From the NCBI GenBank assembly GCA_900100835.1, contig FNCM01000003.1, forward strand, positions 1 to 64,000: a DNA stretch of 64,000 nt. Reading direction: 5' to 3'. Both the position numbers and the translations under genes were made by a program. A model generated the notes under the pieces. It was not told the DNA's origin, made no database searches, and worked only from the letters and a program-made list of their open reading frames with translations. Below, in pieces: positions 1-7,720 of the stretch. The stretch is from Selenomonas sp. WCT3. GTDB lineage: Bacteria > Bacillota > Negativicutes > Selenomonadales > Selenomonadaceae. How positions within the stretch are numbered: position 1 is the first letter of the stretch; each line of letters begins with the position of its first letter.

Positions 1-57
1 AGTGTTGGCACTGCCCCTAGCGGCGGCGAAGAGTTGCTTCGAATGAGATTCGTGTAA
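1..57 (+). CDS. 3' end of a gene cut by the window edge (tentative)
   Basis: Frame 1 is open from the first base and ends at a TAA at 55-57, reading out a short tail that ends RMRFV. Frame 2 is also open up to a TGA at 44-46, so the frame cannot be decided from so little sequence. No product can be named. Confidence 0.25.
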   Translation, partial: SVGTAPSGGEELLRMRFV

Positions 58-65
58 CCTGCAAA

Positions 66-120
66 CTGTAATTTACAGCCCAAAGATGATTGCATCTAAA
101 TTACAGAGATATAGTATAAT
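66..120 (+). promoter_or_regulatory. Putative promoter and palindromic operator of the small gene at 156
   Basis: A TATAAT box lies at 115-120 with no good -35 partner. Upstream is the 13-bp palindrome CTGTAA-T-TTACAG (66-78), and a second TTACAG half-site occurs at 101-106, just before the -10. A repressor or activator site is a reasonable reading, but the regulator is unknown. Confidence 0.4.
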
Positions 121-155
121 ATAGAAAAAGCAATTGAAATGAGGAGGTCTTGATT

Positions 156-353
156 ATGGTGACTTATGAAGAATTGTTTGAAGCGGCCAAGAAACAGGGC
201 TTTGGTGGTACCTTTGAGGAATTTTGTGTGGCGTACAATACCTTTCAGCAGCGAAAGCCATCGACGGAGAAGCAGGTCCGCGGCATGGTTCAGCAGGAAA
301 GCCTGGCTGACCATATGGATAAGAATCTGGAAATCGCGTATAAAAAACTTTGA
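156..353 (+). CDS. Small hypothetical protein (65 aa)
   Basis: I do not recognise the family. The start is ATG 156 because GAGGAGG at 141-147 sits eight bases upstream; a TTG at 150 would be too close to it. The protein is charged and probably helical, with no Cys pair, signal peptide or membrane segment. It opens MVTYEELFEAAKKQG and is probably a soluble helical protein. It is a single gene with its own -10 box and no obvious terminator before the htpG promoter. The perfect palindrome TTGACCGGTCAA overlaps its stop codon (350-361). Confidence 0.6.
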   Translation: MVTYEELFEAAKKQGFGGTFEEFCVAYNTFQQRKPSTEKQVRGMVQQESLADHMDKNLEIAYKKL

Positions 354-371
354 CCGGTCAATTGTCAATTT

Positions 372-400
372 TTGACTTTTTGTTTTTTTTGTCGTATACT
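372..400 (+). promoter_or_regulatory. Sigma-A promoter of htpG
   Basis: TTGACT (372-377) and TATACT (395-400) are separated by exactly 17 bp. Transcription would start near 407, putting the CIRCE element in the first transcribed bases. Confidence 0.85.
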
Positions 401-412
401 TATATCTGTACG

Positions 413-439
413 TTAGCACTCAGCCTATTAGAGTGCTAA
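413..439 (+). promoter_or_regulatory. CIRCE operator (HrcA binding site)
   Basis: The sequence TTAGCACTC (413-421), a 9-base spacer and GAGTGCTAA (431-439) is the full CIRCE consensus without a mismatch. HrcA binds this element and represses heat-shock operons, usually groESL and dnaK. Here it lies between the -10 box and the htpG start codon. Confidence 0.95.
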
Positions 440-478
440 AACTTCAAAAATTATTTCTGAAAAGGAAGGCAGATAGAT

Positions 479-2443
479 ATGGCAAAAGAAACCCATGAAT
501 TTCAAGCGGAGACCAAACAGCTCCTGGAACTGATGATTCATTCCATCTATACGAATCATGAGATCTTCCTGCGTGAGCTTATTTCCAATGCATCGGATGC
601 AATTGACAAGGTTCATTTTGAGAGCCTGACGAATCGCGATCTGCTTGAGGGGGATGACAACTTTGAGATTTTCCTGGAACCGGATAAAGATGCGCATACG
701 CTGACGATTTCCGATAATGGTATCGGCATGAGCCGTGAGGAAGTCATTGAAAATATCGGTACCATTGCCAAATCTGGTACGAAGGCATTTATGGAACAGC
801 TCAAGAAAGCCAAAGAAGCTAGTGAAAATGGTGAGAGCAACACGGATAAAGAGCTCATTGGCCAGTTTGGTGTCGGTTTCTATTCGGCCTTCATGGTAGC
901 GGAGAAAGTTACCATCGAGACCCGCAAGGCTGGTGAGAAGCAGGGTACCCGTTGGGAGTCCACGGGTGACGGCTCCTACAGCATTGAAGAATGCGAGAAG
1001 GAAAAACGCGGTACGACGATTACGATTACGCTGGGCAAGGAATTCTTCGGGGATGCCTCGGAAGAAAACTACACGGATACCTATAAACTGGAAAGCCTGG
1101 TCAAAAAGTATTCCGATTATGTCCGCTATCCGATCAAGATGAACTTCACCTTTGAGGAAACGCCGAAAGATGATGAGGGCAAGGAAATCGAGGGAGCAGA
1201 GAAGGTAAAACGTGTGGAGCTTCGTACCTTGAACTCCATGCAGCCGCTTTGGACCAAAAATAAATCGGAAATCAAAGACGAAGAATACGAGGAATTCTTC
1301 AAGAATCAGTTCCATGAATGGGAAAAACCGATGGAGGTATTCCATACCCATGCGGAAGGTTCTGTGGAGTACACGGCGTTGCTGGCAATCCCTGCCCATG
1401 CACCGTTCAACCTCTATCATACGGATTATGAGCCGGGCCTGCAGCTCTATTCCCGTCACGTATTCATCATGGATAAGTGCAAGGACTTGCTGCCGGATTA
1501 CCTGCGCTTCATGAAGGGCTTGGTGGATTCGCCGGATCTTTCCCTCAACATCAGCCGTGAATTGCTGCAGCAGAGCCGTGAGCTTAAGACCATCGGCAAG
1601 GCCTTGGAAAAGAACATTCTTAAGGCTTTGGGCCGCAAGATGAAGAATAAGCGCGAGGACTATGAGAAGTTCTGGAATGAGTTCGGTAAATCGCTGAAGA
1701 TTGGTGTTTATGGCAGCGTTTACTCGGGCATGGATACCATTAACAATCTTAAAGACCTGTTGCTCTTCATGAGTTCGAAAGAGGGCAAACTGGTATCCCT
1801 TAAAGAATATGTGGAGCGCATGCCGGAGAGCCAGAAGAAAATCTACTATGGGACGGCAAAAGATAAGGCAACCATCGAGCAGCTGCCCCAGATGGAGACC
1901 CTGCGTGACAAGGGCATCGAGGTGCTCTATCTCTTAGACCCCGTGGATGAGCTCTGCATCGAGGCATTGCGTGAATACGAGGGCAAGCAGTTCCATTCCA
2001 TCAGCCGTGGTGACCTGGATCTCGATGATGCTGAGAGTCAGGAAGTCAAGAAGGAGACTGAAGACATCCAGAAGAAGAACGACGATCTTATGAAGGACAT
2101 CAAAGAAGCGTTGGGAGAAAAGGTCGCCGATGTCAAAGTTTCGGCCCGTCTCAAATCCAGTGCCGTCTGCTTGGTGGCAGATGAAGCTGGTCCATCGCTG
2201 TCCATGGAGCAGACCTTTGCCGATATGAACAATCCGCTGTTCAAGGCACGCCGTATTTTGGAAATCAACCCGCATCACGATTTGTTCACCCGCCTGCAGT
2301 CTTTGCATGAGGCTGGCAAAGACAGTGCAGAGTTCAAGGATTATTGCGATCTCCTTTATACGCAGGCACTGCTCATCGAGGGTATTCTGCCGGAAAATCC
2401 TGTCGAGTTTGCGAATAAAGTAGCAAAACTTATGGCAAAATAA
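479..2443 (+). CDS. htpG: Chaperone HtpG (bacterial Hsp90)
   Basis: This is a cytoplasmic ATP-dependent homodimeric chaperone. The 654-aa length is slightly above the usual 620-640. The N-terminal GHKL ATPase domain shows the NASDAIDK motif near residue 40, DNGIGM near 82 and GQFGVGFYSAF near 130; the middle domain carries NISRELLQ, with the C-terminal dimerisation domain after it. ATG 479 follows AAGGAAGG. The gene is alone between the CIRCE-controlled promoter and a strong terminator, so it should be induced by heat or protein misfolding through loss of HrcA repression. Confidence 0.97.
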   Translation: MAKETHEFQAETKQLLELMIHSIYTNHEIFLRELISNASDAIDKVHFESLTNRDLLEGDDNFEIFLEPDKDAHTLTISDNGIGMSREEVIENIGTIAKSGTKAFMEQLKKAKEASENGESNTDKELIGQFGVGFYSAFMVAEKVTIETRKAGEKQGTRWESTGDGSYSIEECEKEKRGTTITITLGKEFFGDASEENYTDTYKLESLVKKYSDYVRYPIKMNFTFEETPKDDEGKEIEGAEKVKRVELRTLNSMQPLWTKNKSEIKDEEYEEFFKNQFHEWEKPMEVFHTHAEGSVEYTALLAIPAHAPFNLYHTDYEPGLQLYSRHVFIMDKCKDLLPDYLRFMKGLVDSPDLSLNISRELLQQSRELKTIGKALEKNILKALGRKMKNKREDYEKFWNEFGKSLKIGVYGSVYSGMDTINNLKDLLLFMSSKEGKLVSLKEYVERMPESQKKIYYGTAKDKATIEQLPQMETLRDKGIEVLYLLDPVDELCIEALREYEGKQFHSISRGDLDLDDAESQEVKKETEDIQKKNDDLMKDIKEALGEKVADVKVSARLKSSAVCLVADEAGPSLSMEQTFADMNNPLFKARRILEINPHHDLFTRLQSLHEAGKDSAEFKDYCDLLYTQALLIEGILPENPVEFANKVAKLMAK

Positions 2444-2466
2444 GAAAAATTTCTTTAAAAATAATA

Positions 2467-2497
2467 GCCTGCTTCCGTTTGGAGGCAGGTTTTTTTC
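2467..2497 (+). terminator. Rho-independent terminator of htpG
   Basis: GCCTGCTTCC and GGAGGCAGGT form a stem around a GTTT loop, followed by a run of seven T. Confidence 0.9.
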
Positions 2498-2548
2498 TTT
2501 TGATAACGAATTATATACAATAGAACCGAATGAAATGGAGGGCATAGA

Positions 2549-3295
2549 ATGGATAAACAGCCGGATATGGAATGGTTTGATTACGTAATCAGCAAGCTTG
2601 AAGATGTCGATGATGTGCTGCTGATGGAGGGTCACCAGAAATCACATAAGAAAGTCAGTGATGCCATCGACCTTCTGACCTGGTCAGAGGAAAACCTCAT
2701 GAAGGGGGCTCTGCCATGTATCGCATCCCGTCATAGCACGCGGAAGTTCAAACCGGAGCCAATTGAGGAAGAGAAGCTGCAGCAGGTAATCGAAGCCGGG
2801 CGGCAGGCACCAAGTGGTAAGAACAAACAGCAGAATCATTTTCTGGTAGTTCGGGACCCCAAGGTGCTCGATACGTTGGTACGTCTCGTGCAGGAAGAAT
2901 TTGCCAAGATGGAGATTACCGATGAAAACAGTGATGACATTGGCAGCGCAATCCGTCTATCCAAGAAGGGGAACTATGTATTCAAATATAATGCGCCTTG
3001 CCTAATTATTGTTGCTAATAGGCGCAACTATGGCAACCGTTATGCGGATACCGCTTGTGCCATCGAAAATATGATGCTGGCGGCCAATGCCCTTGACCTC
3101 GGTTCCTGCTGGATTAACCAGCTGCGCTGGCTTAAGGATAACCCCGTTATCATGGAGTATCTCTATGAGCTGGGGCTTCAGGAAAACGAGGCGGTATTTG
3201 GCTCCCTGGCCATCGGCTATGCCGACAGTGAAGACGGCTTGCCGAACCGCCGGGCGATTCCCATCAAGGGCAACGAAGTTACTTATATCGGTTAA
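2549..3295 (+). CDS. Nitroreductase-family flavoprotein with N-terminal extension
   Basis: The nitroreductase fold starts near residue 58 with the FMN-contacting SRHSTRKF motif, followed by EAGRQAPSGKNKQ near 88-100 and a GSCWINQLRW segment near 190. Such FMN enzymes use NAD(P)H to reduce nitro compounds, quinones or flavins; the substrate cannot be told from sequence. ATG 2549 is preceded by GGAGGG. The first 55 or so residues, acidic and helical, are extra relative to standard family members of about 190 aa and are not recognised. The gene stands alone between terminators. Confidence 0.85.
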   Translation: MDKQPDMEWFDYVISKLEDVDDVLLMEGHQKSHKKVSDAIDLLTWSEENLMKGALPCIASRHSTRKFKPEPIEEEKLQQVIEAGRQAPSGKNKQQNHFLVVRDPKVLDTLVRLVQEEFAKMEITDENSDDIGSAIRLSKKGNYVFKYNAPCLIIVANRRNYGNRYADTACAIENMMLAANALDLGSCWINQLRWLKDNPVIMEYLYELGLQENEAVFGSLAIGYADSEDGLPNRRAIPIKGNEVTYIG

Positions 3296-3303
3296 AATGA
3301 CAT

Positions 3304-3340
3304 ACCAGCGAGCGTGAAACAAAACGTTCGTTGGTTTTTT
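3304..3340 (+). terminator. Terminator after the nitroreductase gene
   Basis: ACCAGCGAGCG pairs with CGTTCGTTGGT using two G-U pairs and is followed by TTTTTT. Confidence 0.8.
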
Positions 3341-3404
3341 CTTGTGTACTGGTGAGTCACATTTTGCGTGGAACTGCGTAAGTAGCAGGATTTTTTTCAT
3401 TCAT

Positions 3405-3411
3405 GTATAAT
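3405..3411 (+). promoter_or_regulatory. Extended -10 box before galU
   Basis: TGTATAAT lies about 42 bases before the galU start. The -35 region is weak, which is common for promoters with an extended -10. Confidence 0.55.
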
Positions 3412-3452
3412 ATATATACTTAGGACATTTTACAAACAAGGGGATTTATACT

Positions 3453-4328
3453 ATGCAGAAGATAAAGAAGGCTGTTATTCCGGCGGCTGGTTATGGAACG
3501 CGTTTCCTGCCGGCAACGAAGGCGACACCGAAGGAAATGTTGCCCATTGTCGATAAGCCGACGATTCAGTACATCGTTGAAGAGGCAATGGCCAGTGGCA
3601 TTGAAGATATTCTGATTATCAGCGGGCACGGCAAGCGTGCCATTGAGGACCACTTTGATGGGGCTCCCGCCTTGGAAGCGGAGCTGCTGAAAAAAGGGAA
3701 AATGGATCTGCTGGAAAAAGTCCAGGAGACTGCCGATATCAATATCCACTACATCCGCCAGCGCTACATGCGCGGGCTAGGAGATGCAATTCTCTGTGCC
3801 AAGTCTTTTATGGGGAATGAACCCTTTGCGGTATTGCTGGGGGATGATGTGGTTTACAATCCGGAAAAAACAGCGCTGCGGCAGCTTATGGATATTTATG
3901 AGGAGACGGGCGGTTCGGTGCTAGGCTGCCAAAATGTACCCGAGGAGAAAGTCTCCGCTTATGGTATCGTGGCCGGCACTAAGACGGATAATGAACGCCT
4001 GATGAAGGTAACGGACATGGTGGAAAAACCGGCCCGGGAAGAGGCTCCCAGCCGTATGGCTGTGTTGGGCCGCTATATCATTAAGCCCCAGATTTTTGAC
4101 ATTCTTGAGAAGACGGAGCCAGGCAAAGGTGGCGAGGTTCAGCTAACCGATGCGCTTAAAGTTTTGGCTCGTGAGGATGCCGTTTATGCCTATGATTTTG
4201 AGGGCAAGCGCTACGATGTTGGCGATAAGCTCGGATTCCTCAAGGCAACGGTGGAATTTGCCCTGCGCCGGGAGGATTTAGGGGCGCCCTTTAAAGCCTA
4301 TCTGCAGGAACTTACGGGAAGAATCTGA
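3453..4328 (+). CDS. galU: UTP-glucose-1-phosphate uridylyltransferase
   Basis: This cytoplasmic enzyme makes UDP-glucose from UTP and glucose-1-phosphate and feeds surface polysaccharide synthesis. The nucleotide-binding signature GYGTRFLPATKATPKEMLP is at residues 13-31, with VDKPTIQY following and the VEKP motif near 191. At 291 aa the length is normal. ATG 3453 has AAGGGG upstream. It heads a run with the DUF445 pair, starting ten bases before the next gene, and may serve the glycan locus at 42-57 kb. Confidence 0.95.
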   Translation: MQKIKKAVIPAAGYGTRFLPATKATPKEMLPIVDKPTIQYIVEEAMASGIEDILIISGHGKRAIEDHFDGAPALEAELLKKGKMDLLEKVQETADINIHYIRQRYMRGLGDAILCAKSFMGNEPFAVLLGDDVVYNPEKTALRQLMDIYEETGGSVLGCQNVPEEKVSAYGIVAGTKTDNERLMKVTDMVEKPAREEAPSRMAVLGRYIIKPQIFDILEKTEPGKGGEVQLTDALKVLAREDAVYAYDFEGKRYDVGDKLGFLKATVEFALRREDLGAPFKAYLQELTGRI

Positions 4329-4338
4329 GGTGTGACTT

Positions 4339-5577
4339 TTGCAGACAAAAAATAAAGCCAATCTGGCTTTAGGCATTAGTGCCGCCGGTTTCATCGGAAC
4401 GATGGCAGCCGGCGGCACTGGCTTTTTGCCAGGTCTTTTGCATCACGGTTTTTTAGCCGCAACTATTGGCGGCCTGGCCGATTGGTTTGCCGTGACGGCA
4501 ATCTTTCATAAACCGCTGGGCATATCCTATCGCACGGATATCCTGCGCCGCAATCGGCAGCGCATCATGGAGGCCATTGTGACCTTTGCCAGCGATGACC
4601 TTTTGAGTACTCAGAATATCATGCGTGTCATCGAGGAACAGGATACGGCGCGTTTGTTGGTGGAGTATCTCGAGCATCGCGGCGGCCGTGAGCGCGTGCA
4701 TGAAGTGGTCGAGACCGTTTTGCTCCGGGCGGTGGAGGATTTGGACACGGCTGCGGTGGCAGCGGAACTCTCCCCGGCGATTCGGGAGGGGCTTCAGACC
4801 TTTGCTTTAGAGGATATCGTGTCTGACCTTCTGGAGATGCTGGCGGAAGAAGAGCATTCCGAGCGAATACTGGCAAGCCTGCTGGCCATCAGCCAGCGCT
4901 TGCTGGAATCAGAGCCCTTGCAACAGGTATTGCTTTCGCGTATCACGAGCCTGCGCCAACAGTATGAGAAGGATTCAGCGGGACGGGCTTTTGTGCTTTC
5001 TTCGCTGGGGATTACCGATGAACGGATTCTTACGCTGCTGCTATCTCGTATGCAGCAGCAGTTAAAAACGATGCTGGCTGAGCCGACGGAAAGCTATGCC
5101 AGCGTAAAGGCGGGCCTTGAGACCATGCTGCGGGCGCTGAGTCAGGATGTGCGGCTGCGTGCTATCCTGCAGGATCGTAAGGAACAGCTGCTGGAGAGCC
5201 TCGATATCGAAGGGGGGCTGGCGCGATGGTTGGAGGCAAATCTCAAGGGGGAGGAGCCCTTCTGGCTGCCTCAGGTCCACGCGTTTCTCGATGCCCGCAT
5301 GGACGATTTTTCCCGCTCGGAGCCTTGGCAGCGGCGTTTTGACCGCTTTGTCAAGCAGTTTGTTGAAGACGAGCTGACCAAACATCATGATTTGATTCCT
5401 GGGATTATCCGCGAGCGCCTCGATGAGTTTTCCGATGATGAACTCGTGGCCTTTGTGGAAGCGAAAGTGCAGGATGATTTGCAAATGATTCGCATTAATG
5501 GTTCCCTGGTGGGTTCTTTGGTGGGCATGGGACTTTATTTGGTCGTCATGCTGCTGGAAAGGATGTGGGGACTATGA
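4339..5577 (+). CDS. DUF445 family membrane protein, first of a tandem pair
   Basis: DUF445 (YheB-like) proteins are poorly characterised membrane-anchored proteins. An N-terminal hydrophobic stretch (about 10-45) ends in the family motif GLADWFAVTAIFHKPLG, a long helical soluble part follows, and a C-terminal hydrophobic segment ends the 412-aa chain after IRINGSLVGSLVG. The start is TTG 4339 with GAGGTG six bases away, overlapping the end of galU closely enough to suggest co-transcription. Function is unknown; a cell-envelope role is only suggested by topology. Confidence 0.85.
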   Translation: MQTKNKANLALGISAAGFIGTMAAGGTGFLPGLLHHGFLAATIGGLADWFAVTAIFHKPLGISYRTDILRRNRQRIMEAIVTFASDDLLSTQNIMRVIEEQDTARLLVEYLEHRGGRERVHEVVETVLLRAVEDLDTAAVAAELSPAIREGLQTFALEDIVSDLLEMLAEEEHSERILASLLAISQRLLESEPLQQVLLSRITSLRQQYEKDSAGRAFVLSSLGITDERILTLLLSRMQQQLKTMLAEPTESYASVKAGLETMLRALSQDVRLRAILQDRKEQLLESLDIEGGLARWLEANLKGEEPFWLPQVHAFLDARMDDFSRSEPWQRRFDRFVKQFVEDELTKHHDLIPGIIRERLDEFSDDELVAFVEAKVQDDLQMIRINGSLVGSLVGMGLYLVVMLLERMWGL

Positions 5578-6878
5578 GATGGGCAGATTTTAATAAGGCT
5601 GATAAGACTTTGCTGTTAGCCTTGCTGGTGTTTTTTCTGGCGTTAGCCTTGCATTTGAATTACCCGGAGCGGATGCTGGCGGATGGTTTTCTGTTCTGTG
5701 CGGAAGCCGCGCTGGTGGGCGGTATTGCTGACTGGTTTGCCGTGACGGCAATTTTCCGCAAGCCCCTGGGCTTTCCCTATCATACGGCTATTTTGCCGCG
5801 CCGCCGGCAGTCCTTTATTGAGGCATCAGTGACGATGGTGCAGAAGGAATTCTTTTCCAGGCGAAAGGTGTTCCGCCATTTGGAGCGGCTTCATCTGCTT
5901 CCCATGCTGCTGGGGTGGCTGGCAGAGCCGGAGACAGAAAATCGCCTGGTGCTGCAGCTGGTTCATTATGCCCGGGATTTTCTGCTGCAGCAGGACGCTC
6001 GGTCCCAGGCGAAAGCTGTTGCGGAAAGGTTCCGCGGCACGCTGGAGGCACTGGAACCGGAATCCTTTTTTGCCCTTTGGGGCGGTTGGCTGCGGCAGAC
6101 CGGCAAGGATAAAGAATTTTTGAGCCGCGTGGCGGTCTATCTTCGGGGGCGGGCGGCAACGGAAGCGACTTGCACCGCCCTGGCGGAAATGTTTGAGCAC
6201 TACGGTGAGGAGAAGGTGCAGGATAATTCTCTGGGGGCTTTCCTGATGGGGCTGGCCAAGGCCGTGGACCTTGTCAATTACGAGGAAGCGGCGAAGCTGG
6301 TGCAGCAGCAGCTTTTGGTGATGCTGGATGACCTGGCTGCGAAGGATTCGGAACTGCAGCGGGAGATGCTGGCGCTGTTTTATGAAAAAGCCGCCGAACT
6401 CAATCAGGAGCCATCCTTTCATCAGTTGGTTCATGAGCTCAAAGACCGGCTGGTCAAAGACCTGCCTTTGGAGGAGGCTGTCTTCCGGACCCTTGACCAT
6501 CTGCACCGCCACTTTGCGGCGGATAAGGCACGTCATGTCGACCCCCTCACCGAGCATATGCCGGCATTGCGGACGCGGCTGGAGGAAATCCTGCGTGGCG
6601 AGTATCGGCGCATGTTGCAGCTGGTGGAGTCAGACGAATTGCTCCGCCGCTCGGTGGGCCATTTTCTCTATGACCTCATTGCGCGCACGGCCCTCCATGC
6701 CCAGACCCTTGTGGGTGTCATAGTGGCAAATGTCTTGTCCCGGCTGACGGACGAACAGCTCAATCATCTGGTCTATGATAAGGTGGAGCCGGACCTTTTA
6801 TGGATTCGCATGAATGGTTCGATTGTCGGCGCGGGAATTGGCCTGGTGTTGTTTATCCTTATCGGCTGTGTAGGATAA
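5574..6878 (+). CDS. DUF445 family membrane protein, second of a tandem pair
   Basis: This 434-aa paralogue of the preceding protein shares the GGIADWFAVTAIFRKPLGFP motif near residues 46-65 and the closing IRMNGSIVGAGIG plus hydrophobic tail. Its ATG overlaps the upstream stop codon as ATGA (5574-5577), a translational-coupling arrangement, so I prefer it to the in-frame GTG at 5565. The middle is rich in Leu, Glu and Gln and should be helical. The coupled pair suggests that the two proteins work together, possibly as a hetero-oligomer, which is inference. Confidence 0.85.
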   Translation: MRWADFNKADKTLLLALLVFFLALALHLNYPERMLADGFLFCAEAALVGGIADWFAVTAIFRKPLGFPYHTAILPRRRQSFIEASVTMVQKEFFSRRKVFRHLERLHLLPMLLGWLAEPETENRLVLQLVHYARDFLLQQDARSQAKAVAERFRGTLEALEPESFFALWGGWLRQTGKDKEFLSRVAVYLRGRAATEATCTALAEMFEHYGEEKVQDNSLGAFLMGLAKAVDLVNYEEAAKLVQQQLLVMLDDLAAKDSELQREMLALFYEKAAELNQEPSFHQLVHELKDRLVKDLPLEEAVFRTLDHLHRHFAADKARHVDPLTEHMPALRTRLEEILRGEYRRMLQLVESDELLRRSVGHFLYDLIARTALHAQTLVGVIVANVLSRLTDEQLNHLVYDKVEPDLLWIRMNGSIVGAGIGLVLFILIGCVG

Positions 6879-6906
6879 ACAATTGTCCTAAGATGCAGTA
6901 AATAGA

Positions 6907-6936
6907 TTGACAATTCCAATATTAACGTCCTATAAT
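6907..6936 (+). promoter_or_regulatory. Consensus sigma-A promoter of the metal-ATPase region
   Basis: TTGACA (6907-6912) and TATAAT (6931-6936) match consensus at all twelve positions, 18 bp apart. It opens a leader of about 180 bases before the next start codon. Confidence 0.85.
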
Positions 6937-6990
6937 GAATATTAAAGGGCGTCAGCGTTGACAAAGAAACGTGGTTTTGCTACTATAGAA

Positions 6991-7049
6991 AATGAAATTG
7001 ATAATTCTTCTAGATTGTTGATTTCATTCTCCAACGGCAGAATGGAGAA
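6991..7049 (+). promoter_or_regulatory. Structured 5' leader (two stem-loops)
   Basis: Bases 6991-7005 pair with 7014-7028 in a 15-bp stem that needs three G-U pairs, closing an 8-base loop. A second stem pairs TTCTCCA (7027-7033) with TGGAGAA (7043-7049), sharing two bases with the first. An unrelated alternative is a DNA operator: TGATAAT at 6999-7005 resembles a Fur-box half. No known riboswitch class was recognised. Confidence 0.55.
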
Positions 7050-7123
7050 CAGGATGCCCATATACAGGAGATAAGCAGGCATTGCCTGTTTATGATTGTT
7101 TATTATTTAGGAGGATGGATTTT

Positions 7124-7336
7124 ATGTTCCAGAAAACTGATTTTTGGATTGGTCTGGCTGTAGGTGCTGTTGCTGGTATCTTCGGTTATCGTTTCATGCA
7201 GGAGCGCGAGGCTCAGCTGGCTGCTATGCAGCAGGCTGCACCGGCTGCTGAACTTCCGGTTGCTGAACTCCAGCGCCAGAAGGAAGAGCTCGAGGACCTC
7301 ATCGCAGCTCAGGAAGCAAAAAAGGCTAGCAAATAA
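7124..7336 (+). CDS. Small single-pass membrane protein with coiled-coil tail
   Basis: The family is not recognised. The 70-aa protein has a short N-terminus, one membrane helix (about residues 8-25, rich in Gly, Ala and Val) and an acidic, Glu/Gln/Ala-rich tail likely to form a helix or coiled coil. There is no Cys or His in the tail. ATG 7124 is chosen because AGGAGG at 7109-7114 lies nine bases upstream; ATG 7115 is too close. It follows a strong promoter and structured leader and ends at a terminator, so it is mainly a single transcript, with read-through possible into the metal-ATPase cassette. Confidence 0.75.
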   Translation: MFQKTDFWIGLAVGAVAGIFGYRFMQEREAQLAAMQQAAPAAELPVAELQRQKEELEDLIAAQEAKKASK

Positions 7337-7360
7337 TAAGTCGTTCTAGGACGAGAAAGG

Positions 7361-7396
7361 AGACTGCCGCTCTTTGTTTTTGCGGCAGTCTTTTTG
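7361..7396 (+). terminator. Terminator after the small membrane protein
   Basis: AGACTGCCGC and GCGGCAGTCT form a perfect 10-bp stem followed by TTTT. Confidence 0.9.
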
Positions 7397-7417
7397 TATG
7401 ATTAGGGGGAAACTGTT

Positions 7418-7717
7418 TTGAGTTTGCTGGGAAAAATGCAAATCCCAACGAATAAACTGGATTTATTTATTCGTTCCGTGGAAATCGCATCGTATTTGCC
7501 GGGACGGGTACGGTTATATTCAAATAACATGATTGGCGATGAAGGTTTAGCACAGCAAGTAAAGAGCCAGTTAACGGCCTTTGCTGAGATTGATGCAGTA
7601 ACGACGAATACAGTATCGGGTTCGATTCTCATTGTTTACACGCCAGACAAGCTTCGCCGCAACGCAGAACTGCGCAAGGTGGAGGAATATATCATGACGC
7701 ACGCGAGGAGGAAATAA
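7418..7717 (+). CDS. HMA2-like domain protein (99 aa)
   Basis: The protein is essentially a single ferredoxin-like domain of the HMA2 type: SYLPGRVRLYS near residues 25-35 starts the first strand and NTVSGSILIVY near 64-74 the later one. Unlike classical HMA domains it has no CxxC, so direct metal chelation is not evident. The start is TTG 7418, with a GGGGGA site about eight bases before it. It is four bases ahead of the next gene and clearly belongs with the P-type ATPase cassette, perhaps as a regulator or partner of the pump. Confidence 0.7.
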   Translation: MSLLGKMQIPTNKLDLFIRSVEIASYLPGRVRLYSNNMIGDEGLAQQVKSQLTAFAEIDAVTTNTVSGSILIVYTPDKLRRNAELRKVEEYIMTHARRK

Positions 7718-7720
7718 CGA

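Noticed and set aside
350..361. Palindrome TTGACCGGTCAA, also present at 13458-13469 with a near copy at 13471
   Set aside because: The second site is inside mutY and codes for conserved-looking residues; a partial third match lies inside rfbB. Without a genome count this looks like chance recurrence of a GC-centred palindrome.
428..1459. Long minus-strand open frame opposite htpG
   Set aside because: It is the antisense shadow of a strongly biased coding gene, lacks a ribosome site and resembles no protein.
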